NCBI GenBank assembly: GCA_949295905.1
Contig: CASFNA010000022.1
Coordinates: 62,001 to 126,000, forward strand
From: an uncultured Prevotellaceae bacterium
GTDB lineage: Bacteria > Bacteroidota > Bacteroidia > Bacteroidales > Bacteroidaceae
DNA: 64,000 nucleotides
Direction of reading: 5' to 3'
The notes below the pieces were generated by a model that worked only from the letters and a program-made list of their open reading frames with translations, ran no database searches and was not told the origin of the DNA. Below are positions 43,677 to 51,140 of the stretch, piece by piece. How positions within the stretch are numbered: position 1 is the stretch's first letter; each line of letters begins with the position of its first letter. A program made the translations under genes and the position numbers.

Positions 43677-44823
43677 ACAGCCACTTCTTGTAGCACCTCC
43701 TGCGCTTGTGCAGCTTGGGGTCGAGGTACTGCCACTGGCTCTGCACGTTCTCGTTGGTCTCCATCTCCACCTGGCTCTCGCCCCACTTGAAGCCGTAGGC
43801 CTGGTAGCGCGGAATGAGGTCGGCGAACATCAGGGCGTTGGCTCCCTTCATGCGGTACTCGGGCAGGACGCCGAGCAGGAGCAGGTCTACGCCCTCGGTC
43901 TTGTGCGCCTTCAGGGCGCGCAGCACGTGCCACCAGCCGAAGGGAAAGAGCCGTCCGCGGCGGCACTTTTGCAGCGCGCGGGCCAGCGAGGGGATGGTGA
44001 TGCCGACGGCTACGGGCTTGCGGTCCTCGTTCCAATCCTCCACAACGGTGATGAGGCTTAGGTCGGCCATGGGGAAGTACATGTCGATGTACTGCTCTAT
44101 CTGCTTGTCGGAAAGCTCCGAATAGCCGTAAAGGTCCTTGAAGCAGGTGTTGATTAGGTCGAACATCTTTTTGCCGTAGCCGCCCTCGAACACGTCCTTC
44201 TTCGTGAGCTTGCGCACGTGCAGGTTGTACCTCTGCTGTATCATCTCGGCTATCTTGGTGTACTTCTCGGGCACGGTGTCAGGCACCATCATCTTGAACT
44301 CCACGTAGTCGTTGTCTTTCTCGAAGCCGCCCAGCCGCTCCATGTGCTCCGGGTAGTAGGGATAGTTGTATATGGTGGGCATCGTGCCGAGCTGGTCGAA
44401 GCCCCATGTGAGCATTCCCTCGGGGTCGAGGTCGGTGAAGCCGAGCGGGCCTATCATCTCGTCCATGCCCTTCGACTTGCCGTATTGCTCCACGGCGTCG
44501 AACAGGGCGCGGCTCACGTCGATGTCGTCTATGAAGTCGAGCCAGCCGAAGCGCACGCACTTGCGGCCCCACCGCTTGTTGGCCTTGTGGTTGATGATGG
44601 CTGCCACGCGGCCCACGATGCGGCCCTTGTCGTTGAACGCCATGAAGTATTCGGCCTCGCTGAACTCGAAGGCGGCGTTCTTCGTCTTGTCCAAGGTCTT
44701 CATCTCGTCGGAGAAGAGGTTGGGCACGTCCTGCTCGCAGCCCTCGTACAGGTCGTAGTGGAAGTCGATGAACCGCTCGAGGTCGCGCCTTGTGTTTACC
44801 TTGCGTATTGTTACTGATGACAT
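43675..44823 (-). CDS. GNAT-fold N-acetyltransferase-like protein
   Basis: 382 residues from the ATG at 44823. An in-frame ATG at 44844 is only 2 bp from the -7 box and cannot be the start. The protein resembles the conserved Bacteroidetes GNAT-superfamily proteins of about 380 residues (YghO-like), with one acetyltransferase-like half ending LLLLGVLPEYRMKGANALMFADLI, where the acetyl-CoA loop would lie. Conserved blocks include MIGPLGFTDLDPEGML and PTIYNYPYYPEHMERLG. Function is unknown. It sits upstream of parE on the same strand, separated by B and G repeats. Confidence 0.7.
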   Translation of the reverse strand: MSSVTIRKVNTRRDLERFIDFHYDLYEGCEQDVPNLFSDEMKTLDKTKNAAFEFSEAEYFMAFNDKGRIVGRVAAIINHKANKRWGRKCVRFGWLDFIDDIDVSRALFDAVEQYGKSKGMDEMIGPLGFTDLDPEGMLTWGFDQLGTMPTIYNYPYYPEHMERLGGFEKDNDYVEFKMMVPDTVPEKYTKIAEMIQQRYNLHVRKLTKKDVFEGGYGKKMFDLINTCFKDLYGYSELSDKQIEQYIDMYFPMADLSLITVVEDWNEDRKPVAVGITIPSLARALQKCRRGRLFPFGWWHVLRALKAHKTEGVDLLLLGVLPEYRMKGANALMFADLIPRYQAYGFKWGESQVEMETNENVQSQWQYLDPKLHKRRRCYKKWL

Positions 44824-44845
44824 TTTACTGATATGTTTAATCATG

Positions 44846-44853
44846 CAAAATTA
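44846..44853 (-). promoter_or_regulatory. -7 box for the GNAT-like gene
   Basis: TAATTTTG on the minus strand, 22 bp before the ATG at 44823. It decides that start. No clear -33 box. Confidence 0.55.
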
Positions 44854-44922
44854 ACGTTTTTTCAAGACATACGGAAGATTTGGTAGTTAAATAATAAAAA
44901 ACCGGTCAGCAGCCCCTGCCCA

Positions 44923-44992
44923 TCGGGCTTATAAGGCTTATCCGGCCCATTGGGCTTAATTAGCCTGATTAGCCCAATAAGCCATATGGGCA
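44923..44992. repeat. Family B array (B8)
   Basis: CGGGCTTAT, AAGGCTTAT, CCGGCCCAT, TGGGCTTAA, then inverted units (TTAGCCTGA, TTAGCCCAA, TAAGCC), in the divergent 448-bp gap 44824-45271. Confidence 0.75.
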
Positions 44993-44999
44993 GGCGTGC

Positions 45000-45086
45000 G
45001 GTTGGCGGCCTTTTACAATCCAAAAGGCCGTCAATCGCACGCCAAAAGGCGGTCTTTCGCAACACAAAAGACGGCCTTTCACAACC
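45000..45086. repeat. Family A stem-loop cluster (A9)
   Basis: GGCGGCCTTTTACAATCCAA-type stems with AAAGGCCGTC and AAAGACGGCC variants; several transition mismatches. It lies between divergent genes, so it is not in terminator position for any visible gene. Confidence 0.8.
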
Positions 45087-45236
45087 CGTTGGGTGTCAAT
45101 GAGTTACACAGCCGTTGACAACAAACATAGTCGGTACGCGCACGCAGGCGCACGCTTTCACATCCCGTAACACCTTTGTAATTATTTGTTAAACCTAAAT
45201 AAAAATTCATGTAACGTCCGTGTAACACAGAAGTCA

Positions 45237-45244
45237 GAACTTTG
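45237..45244 (+). promoter_or_regulatory. Probable -7 box for the TonB receptor
   Basis: GAACTTTG, one mismatch from TAnnTTTG, 27 bp before the ATG at 45272. A TTG at 45242 is part of this box, so the frame upstream of 45272 is not coding. Confidence 0.4.
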
Positions 45245-45271
45245 CACCCGTCAAATCATTCAACAATTTTT

Positions 45272-48055
45272 ATGAAAAAAAATTACAGAAAACTATCGAC
45301 ATTCTGTCTGGCGGCAATGCTTTCCACGGCAGCCTTCGCCGCCCCCGACTCCAACGAGGCCGCTCTCGGCGTGATGCGCGGCCGCGTCGTTGACACTCAG
45401 AACCAGGTGCTGCCGGGAGCCACGGTGATGATTGAAAGCCTGCACACAGGCGTGGTGAGCGACGTCAACGGCTACTACACCCTCGCCAACCTGAAGCCGG
45501 GCACTTACGTGGTGAAGGTAAGCTACGTAGGATATGAACCGAAGACGATGAAACTGACTATATCGCCCGACAAGACCGCCGTGCACGACTTCGTGCTCTC
45601 TGACGGCGTGGAGCTTCAGGGCATCGAGGTGAAGGGCGCGTTCCACGGACAGAGCCGCGCCATCAACCAGCAGAAAAACAACTTCAACCTGACCAACGTC
45701 GTGTCGGCCGACCAAGTTGGCAAGTTCCCCGACTCCAACATAGGCGACGCCTTGAAGCGCATCAACGGCATCAACGTGCAGTACGACCAGGGCGAGGCGC
45801 GCTTCGGACAGGTGCGCGGCACATCGCCCGACCTCACCAGCGTCTCAATCAACGGCAACCGCCTGCCCTCCGCCGAGGGCGACGCGCGCAACGTGCAGCT
45901 CGACCTCATACCGGCCGACATGATACAGACCATCGAGGTGAACAAGGTCGTGACCGCCGACATGGACGGCGACGCCATAGGCGGTGCCATAAACCTCGTA
46001 ACCAAGAACACGCCTTACCGCCGCGTGTTCAACGTAACGGCAGGAACGGGCTACAACTGGATTAGCGACAAACTCCAGCTCAACCTCGGCGCGACGTGGG
46101 GCGACCGCTTCTTCAACGACAAGTTCGGCATCATGGCCGCAATATCCTACCAGAACTCGCCGGCCGGCTCGGACAACACCGAGTTCGAATACGACCTCGA
46201 CGACGACGGCAACGTAGTGCTCACCGATGCCGAAGTGCGCCAATACTACGTCACACGCGAACGCCAAAGCTACTCGCTCTCTATGGACTACGACTTCAAC
46301 CCGAACCATAAAATCTACTTCAACGGCATCTACAACCGCCGCAACGACTGGGAGAACCGCTACCGCGTGCAGTATCAGGACTTGGCTGACGGCGCAGGCG
46401 AGATGAAGAGCAAAATAGAGACAAAGGCCGGCTCGAAAGACAACCGCGGCGCACGCCTCGAGCTCCAGCAGACAATGGACTTCACACTCGGCGGCGACCA
46501 CCTGCTCTGGGACAAGCTGCAGACCGACTGGATGGTGTCTTACTCACGTGCAAGCGAAGACCGCCCGGACGAGCGTTACTTCAGCCTCGAGCAGAAAGAC
46601 ATCACCATCGACATGGCAGACGAGGGCCGCAGGCAGCCCTACGCCATAACGCCCATCTCTGTTCACGACGGCGACTGGGAAGTTGACGAGTTCACAAACG
46701 CCAACGAATGGATACGCGAAAACGAGTGGAAGGCCAAGGTTGACTTCGAGCTGCCTCTCGCGAGCGGACTGTTCGGCAACTCGCTGAAGTTCGGCGCGAA
46801 GTACACTCACAAGCACAAGACAAAGGAAGTGCTGTGTTACGACTACAAGGACGGCTACGAAAGCATCTACGGAACCGACTACACAAACTACTACACGTCA
46901 AAAATCCGCGACGGCTTCATGCCCGGCGACCAGTACAAGGCTATGGACTTCGTAAGCAAGGACTACCTCGAGCAGTTCAACGCGAAGGACTGGGCACTGC
47001 TCGGAGGCGAGCAGGTGCTCGAGGAATCAGCAGGCGACTATGACGCAACCGAGCAGGTTACGGCCGCATACCTGCGCTTCACGCAGAAGCTGGGACGCAA
47101 GTTCACCGTAATGGCGGGCCTCCGCATGGAGTACACTGACCTCGAGACGAGCGGCTTCAACTGGAATATCGACGAGAACGGAGACGAGAGCCTCGACCCA
47201 ACGGGCAAGTTCAAGAACAACTACGTAAGCTGGCTGCCGAGCTTCCTCGTCAAGTGGGACGCTACCGACGACCTCAAAGTGCGTGCATCTTACACCAAGA
47301 CGCTGGCACGCCCCAAGTACTCTCACCTCGTAGCCAACGCTTCTTACAACACCGAGGAGTCGCCTGTTGAAATCACACTTGGCAACCCCGACCTGAAACC
47401 TATCACCTCGCACAACGTCGACCTGTCAGCCGACTATTACTTCAAGAGCGTAGGTCTGGTGTCGGCGGCAGTGTTCTACAAGCGCGTCAAGGACTATTCT
47501 GTCAACCTGAAGCGCGACATGGCTTATGGCAACTACGCCGAGGCAGAGGTGAGCCAGCCGCTCAACGCCTTCGACGCCGACCTGCTCGGAGTGGAGCTTG
47601 GCTTCCAGCGCGACTTCGGCTTCATCTCTCCGGCACTGCGTTGCGTAGGCTTCTACGGCAACTACACTTACACTCACAGCAACATCGTGAAGTCTGTCTT
47701 CGGTGACAAAGACGAGCAGGCACTCCCCGGCTCGCCCGAGCACATGGCCAACGCGTCGCTTTACTTCGACAAATGGGGACTGAACGTGCGCCTGTCTTAC
47801 AACTACACGTCGGCCTTCCAGGATGACGAGGAGTACGTGGAGGAGACCGCCCTGCGCCGCTACTACGACGCAACGCACTACATGGACCTCAACGCCAGCT
47901 ACACATGGGGCAAGAACACGAAGTACACCTTCTACGTACAGGCCAACAACCTGCTCAACCAACCGCTGCGCTACTACCAGGGCACGAAGGACAGGACGAT
48001 GCAGGTGGAATACTACGGAGCGAAACTCAACGCAGGATTCAAAGTGAACTTCTAA
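45272..48055 (+). CDS. TonB-dependent outer membrane receptor with N-terminal carboxypeptidase-like domain
   Basis: 927 residues. A signal peptide (RKLSTFCLAAMLSTAAFAAP) is followed by a CarboxypepD-regulatory-like domain (GRVVDTQNQVLPGATVMIES). The plug contains SADQVGKFPDSNIGDALKRI and IEVNKVVTADMDGDAIGGAI, typical of the TonB receptor group that includes Caulobacter-type receptors; a large barrel ends GAKLNAGFKVNF. It is not a SusC: it lacks the SusC signature and has no SusD partner. Its only neighbour in the unit is a secreted acid phosphatase, so it may import a phosphorylated compound or its product (inference). Confidence 0.9.
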   Translation: MKKNYRKLSTFCLAAMLSTAAFAAPDSNEAALGVMRGRVVDTQNQVLPGATVMIESLHTGVVSDVNGYYTLANLKPGTYVVKVSYVGYEPKTMKLTISPDKTAVHDFVLSDGVELQGIEVKGAFHGQSRAINQQKNNFNLTNVVSADQVGKFPDSNIGDALKRINGINVQYDQGEARFGQVRGTSPDLTSVSINGNRLPSAEGDARNVQLDLIPADMIQTIEVNKVVTADMDGDAIGGAINLVTKNTPYRRVFNVTAGTGYNWISDKLQLNLGATWGDRFFNDKFGIMAAISYQNSPAGSDNTEFEYDLDDDGNVVLTDAEVRQYYVTRERQSYSLSMDYDFNPNHKIYFNGIYNRRNDWENRYRVQYQDLADGAGEMKSKIETKAGSKDNRGARLELQQTMDFTLGGDHLLWDKLQTDWMVSYSRASEDRPDERYFSLEQKDITIDMADEGRRQPYAITPISVHDGDWEVDEFTNANEWIRENEWKAKVDFELPLASGLFGNSLKFGAKYTHKHKTKEVLCYDYKDGYESIYGTDYTNYYTSKIRDGFMPGDQYKAMDFVSKDYLEQFNAKDWALLGGEQVLEESAGDYDATEQVTAAYLRFTQKLGRKFTVMAGLRMEYTDLETSGFNWNIDENGDESLDPTGKFKNNYVSWLPSFLVKWDATDDLKVRASYTKTLARPKYSHLVANASYNTEESPVEITLGNPDLKPITSHNVDLSADYYFKSVGLVSAAVFYKRVKDYSVNLKRDMAYGNYAEAEVSQPLNAFDADLLGVELGFQRDFGFISPALRCVGFYGNYTYTHSNIVKSVFGDKDEQALPGSPEHMANASLYFDKWGLNVRLSYNYTSAFQDDEEYVEETALRRYYDATHYMDLNASYTWGKNTKYTFYVQANNLLNQPLRYYQGTKDRTMQVEYYGAKLNAGFKVNF

Positions 48056-48085
48056 AAGAATAGACAAACTAACACCCAACACTAA

Positions 48086-48204
48086 CACCCACCCCAACCC
48101 TCCCCAAGGGAGGGAGCTTGAATGGCATTGCAAGTTAAACAAAAGCATCATCCAGCAGCAAAAGCATACCAAACTCCCTCCCTTGGGGAGGGCGGGGGTG
48201 GGTT
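48086..48204. repeat. Family G inverted repeat between receptor and phosphatase
   Basis: Arm 1 CACCCCAACCCTCCCCAAGG..GAGGGAG (48086-48117) and arm 2 CTCCCTCCCTTGGGGAGGGC..GGTGGG (48176-48204) are near-complementary around ~58 bp. Confidence 0.75.
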
Positions 48205-48219
48205 AATAATTACAACAAA

Positions 48220-49161
48220 ATGAAACGAATCTCATCATTCATCATCCTCTTTGTCATCGCCGTGGCATCGGTGATGGCGCAGACGCCCGCAGAGTGGGCA
48301 AAACTTGAAAAGTCAGTCAACTTCTACGTAGCCAACGACCTGGGCCGCAACGGCTACTACGACCAGAAACCAATAGCCGAACTGATGGGCCGCATGGCCG
48401 AGACGGTGGGCATAGAGTGCGTCGCGGCGGCAGGCGACGTGCACCACTTCGAGGGTGTCGTGAGCACCGAAGACCCCCTCTGGATGACAAACTACGAGCT
48501 CATCTACTCGCACCCCGAACTGATGCTGGCGTGGTACCCCATCTGCGGCAACCACGAGTACCGCGGAAACACGCAGGCCGTAGTTGACTATGCCAAGGTG
48601 AGCCGCCGCTGGGAGATGCCTGCAAAATACTACACGAAGGTAATAGAGGACGACGACGTAACCGTGCGCCTGGTCTTCGTTGACACCACCCCGATGATAG
48701 ACAAGTACCGCAAGGACACCGAGAAGTACCCCGACGCCTGCAAGCAGGATGTAGAGAAGCAGCTGGCATGGGTTGACTCCGTGCTCACCGCCGCAACCGA
48801 GGACTGGGTAATAGTAATAGGCCACCACCCCGTCTACGCGCAGTCCACCAAGAACGAGAAGGAGCGCACCGACATGCAGAAGACGCTCAACGCCGTTCTG
48901 TTGAAGCACCCGAACGTCGCAATGTACGTATGCGGCCACATACACAACTTCCAGCACATACGCAAACCGGGCTGCAACATCGACTACGTGGTCAACACCA
49001 GCGGCTCATTGAGCCGCGAGAACGTAAAGCCAATCGACGGCACGCAGTTCTGCTCGGGCATTCCGGGCTTCTCCCTCGTATGCGCCGACAAGCAAGAGCT
49101 CGACCTGCACCTCATCGACAAGCAGGGCAAAGTGGTCTACACGGTGAGCCACAAGAAGTAA
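48220..49161 (+). CDS. Secreted metallophosphoesterase, purple acid phosphatase-like
   Basis: 313 residues with a signal peptide (KRISSFIILFVIAVASVMAQ). The calcineurin-like metal-ligand motifs are in order: GDVHHFEGV, GNHEYRGN, GHHPVYAQ and GHIHNFQHI. Only part of the first GDxH motif region (ANDLGRNGYYDQKPIAELM) matches well, so the first metal ligand may be Asp in NDLG. The layout resembles small tartrate-resistant-type acid phosphatases. It probably hydrolyses phosphate esters in the periplasm or at the surface. It follows the TonB receptor after a G palindrome and is likely co-transcribed. A strong A-type stem-loop follows 33 bp after the stop. Confidence 0.87.
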   Translation: MKRISSFIILFVIAVASVMAQTPAEWAKLEKSVNFYVANDLGRNGYYDQKPIAELMGRMAETVGIECVAAAGDVHHFEGVVSTEDPLWMTNYELIYSHPELMLAWYPICGNHEYRGNTQAVVDYAKVSRRWEMPAKYYTKVIEDDDVTVRLVFVDTTPMIDKYRKDTEKYPDACKQDVEKQLAWVDSVLTAATEDWVIVIGHHPVYAQSTKNEKERTDMQKTLNAVLLKHPNVAMYVCGHIHNFQHIRKPGCNIDYVVNTSGSLSRENVKPIDGTQFCSGIPGFSLVCADKQELDLHLIDKQGKVVYTVSHKK

Positions 49162-49188
49162 AGCTCTTTTCAACCAATTATTTCATAA

Positions 49189-49275
49189 AACGCCAAATGC
49201 GGCCTTTCACACGATGAAAGGCCGCATTTCGCATTCCCGTTTGCCGTCTTTCGCATTGTAAAAGACGGCCTTTCG
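49189..49275. repeat. Family A stem-loop cluster (A10)
   Basis: Perfect 15-bp stem AAATGCGGCCTTTCA (49195-49209), loop CACGA, complement 49215-49229, then a second degenerate stem. In terminator position for the phosphatase. Confidence 0.85.
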
Positions 49276-49344
49276 CAACGCATTGACGGCCAAGGCGTTA
49301 CGCGGTTGAAAATCAACCGCATTCCAAACAAATTGCCACCAAGC

Positions 49345-49376
49345 CTTGCTTTATATCCGTAAAAGGAGTATCTTTG
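49345..49376 (+). promoter_or_regulatory. Promoter of the VanX-type gene
   Basis: CTTG (49345-49348), 20 bp, TATCTTTG (49369-49376). It implies a ~208-nt leader that contains the whole H element at 49433-49551. Confidence 0.65.
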
Positions 49377-49432
49377 CCTTAAAAACCACGCGAGTTCGGT
49401 ATAACTGCTATTTTCATAATAGCGAAACCATC

Positions 49433-49551
49433 CTTTGTAGGGACATAATTCATTATGTCCGCACGTTCTGAAAGAACGTTTTTCATTTGCCGCGCTTGTG
49501 TAATACGCCTCTTCGCGGCGTACGGACATAATGAATTATGTCCCTACAAAG
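49433..49551. mobile_element. Family H MITE-like element, copy 3 (119 bp)
   Basis: Uninterrupted copy. Beyond the element the arms keep pairing: GAAACCATC on the left with GATGGTTTC on the right, and AGTTCGGTATAA (49393-49404) with TTATACCGAACT (49561-49572). The left arm has an extra 19-nt hairpin-like piece. It lies in the leader of the dipeptidase gene. Confidence 0.8.
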
Positions 49552-49590
49552 GATGGTTTCTTATACCGAACTAACGCTAAAAACACTATT

Positions 49591-50277
49591 ATGATGAAAC
49601 GGATTATAACGATTGCCGCGCTGGCCTGCCTGCTGGCCGCACCGGCCTGCGCGCAGAACAGCGTGAAGAAGACAAAGACGGAGCTGTCGATGGAGCGGCA
49701 GGGGATGGTTGACATACACACCAGGGACAAGACAATACCCGTAAGCCTGATGTACGCCAGGGCCGACAACTTCACCGGACAGATACTCTACACCGACCTT
49801 ACGCGCGCCTACCTGCACCCCAAGGCTGCCGCCGCGCTGGCCAAGGCGCAGAAGAGACTCAAGCAGCTGCGGCCCGACTTGAGCCTGAAGGTATATGACG
49901 CGGCGCGCCCCATGAGCATACAGCAGCGCATGTGGGACAAGGTTAAGAACACAAGCAAATACTTCTACGTGAGCAATCCGGCGCGCGGAGGCGGCCTGCA
50001 CAACTACGGAATGGCCGTTGACATAACGCTGTGCGACGCCCGAGGCGACACGCTCGACATGGGCACGCCCATCGACTACATGGGCTCGGCCGCCCACATC
50101 GACCGCGAGGACGCCCTCGTAAAGAGCGGACGCATAAGCCGCCGGGCGCAGAAGAACCGCCAGTTGCTGCGCGAGGTGATGCGCTACGCCGGCTTCCGAC
50201 CGCTAAGGACGGAGTGGTGGCACTTCAACCTGATATCAAGGGCCACGGCAAGGAAATACTATAAAGTAATCAAATAA
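49591..50277 (+). CDS. M15 family D-Ala-D-Ala dipeptidase, VanX/DdpX-like
   Basis: 228 residues from ATG 49591. An in-frame ATG at 49531 lies in the terminal repeat of the H element and is rejected. The signal peptide is RIITIAALACLLAAPACAQ. The zinc-ligand motif is NYGMAVDITL preceded by GGGLH (HxxxxxxD type); the catalytic Glu and third ligand are in TEWWHFNL; KVYDAARPMSIQQRMW is the VanX-type arginine region. Such enzymes cleave D-Ala-D-Ala dipeptides from peptidoglycan turnover; here it is exported. No other van genes are present, so resistance is not implied. Confidence 0.88.
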   Translation: MMKRIITIAALACLLAAPACAQNSVKKTKTELSMERQGMVDIHTRDKTIPVSLMYARADNFTGQILYTDLTRAYLHPKAAAALAKAQKRLKQLRPDLSLKVYDAARPMSIQQRMWDKVKNTSKYFYVSNPARGGGLHNYGMAVDITLCDARGDTLDMGTPIDYMGSAAHIDREDALVKSGRISRRAQKNRQLLREVMRYAGFRPLRTEWWHFNLISRATARKYYKVIK

Positions 50278-50290
50278 CAATGGAATAATG

Positions 50291-50384
50291 TGAGAACTGG
50301 GAGTTCTGGGAAAACTGGGAGAACTGAAAACAACACAGCTCGCTCAGTTCTCCCAGTCCTCCCAGCCCTCCCAGCTCTCCCATT
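50291..50384. repeat. Family C 9-nt inverted array (C1)
   Basis: Head: GAACTGGGA, GTTCTGGGA, AAACTGGGA, GAACTGAAA. Tail after a short spacer: CTCAGTTCT, CCCAGTCCT, CCCAGCCCT, CCCAGCTCT. Lies just before the four-helix-bundle gene. Unit CCCAGYYCT. Confidence 0.85.
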
Positions 50385-50406
50385 AACCCTCAAAAACAAC
50401 AATACC

Positions 50407-50970
50407 ATGACAACATTCAACAAGGACTTCATGCCCCAGCAGGGCGACTACCACAAGCTGTTGGTGTACCGCAAGGCCGAATGTATCTACGACATAACCT
50501 ATCACTTCGCCCATAAATACCTTGAAAAGGACGACCGCACGGTAGACCAGATGGTGCAGGCGGCAAGCAGCGGCAAGCAGAACATTGCCGAAGGAAGCCA
50601 GGCTGCGACAGCTTCGCGCGAGACGGAAATCAAGCTGTACAACGTGGCTAAGGCCAGCCTGCAAGAGCTGTTGGCCGACTATGAGGACTATTTGAGGGTG
50701 AGAGACATGGAGCTTTGGCCCAAGAACTCGCCCAAGGCCGTGCAAACCAGGCAGGTATGCCGCGCCCACGCCGATTCGGCTTACTACCGCGAACGCGTAA
50801 AGACACGCTCGGCCGAGACCACGGCCAACATCGCCATAATACTGATTCACCAGACCGACTACCTCATGGCGCGCCTAATAGAAGCTGCAAAGCAACGTTT
50901 CCTGACACAAGGCGGCATCAGGGAGGAGATGACAAGGGCGCGACTGAAATACCGCAACGGCCTGAAATAA
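50407..50970 (+). CDS. Four-helix-bundle protein (S23/Avd-like, suffix-domain type)
   Basis: 187 residues from ATG 50407; the open frame further up to 50290 reads through the C array and is rejected. The core YRKAECIYDITYHFAHKYL ... VQAASSGKQNIAEGSQAAT ... KASLQELLADYEDYL is the four-helix bundle family that includes proteins from 23S rRNA intervening sequences and the Avd accessory protein of diversity-generating retroelements. A C-terminal extension (ANIAIILIHQTDYLMARLIEAAKQRF) marks the suffix-domain subtype. Function unknown, nucleic-acid binding plausible. It is bracketed by C arrays on both sides, an arrangement not seen for other genes here. No reverse transcriptase is nearby. Confidence 0.85.
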   Translation: MTTFNKDFMPQQGDYHKLLVYRKAECIYDITYHFAHKYLEKDDRTVDQMVQAASSGKQNIAEGSQAATASRETEIKLYNVAKASLQELLADYEDYLRVRDMELWPKNSPKAVQTRQVCRAHADSAYYRERVKTRSAETTANIAIILIHQTDYLMARLIEAAKQRFLTQGGIREEMTRARLKYRNGLK

Positions 50971-50975
50971 TGGGT

Positions 50976-51123
50976 AGGCTGAGAGAACTGGGAGGACTGG
51001 GAGAACTGAGAAAACTGTGAATGAGGCAGAGCACCCTGCCATCCCGGCCTTCCCATTCTTCCCGGTTCTCCCAGTTCTCCCTCCATCACAGCTCTCCCAG
51101 TCCTCCCACCTCTCCCAGCACAC
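50976..51123. repeat. Family C 9-nt inverted array (C2)
   Basis: Head GAGAACTGG, GAGGACTGG, GAGAACTGA; spacer; tail CCCGGTTCT, CCCAGTTCT, CCCTCCATC, CCCAGTCCT, CCCACCTCT. It covers the gap between the four-helix-bundle gene and the methyltransferase ATG. Confidence 0.85.
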
Positions 51124-51140
51124 CCATAAAAAAAGAAAAA

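Noticed and set aside
42072-43790. 572-codon frame antisense to parE
   Set aside because: Shadow of the topoisomerase gene; it runs into G and B repeats at its end.
49531-49590. Longer N-terminus for the VanX-type protein
   Set aside because: Encoded by the terminal repeat of the H element; the signal peptide starts at 49591.
50290-50406. N-terminal extension of the four-helix-bundle protein
   Set aside because: It is only the translation of the C1 array; family similarity begins near 50407.
50291-51123. CRISPR array
   Set aside because: Units are 9 nt without spacers, occur in both orientations, and no cas genes are present.
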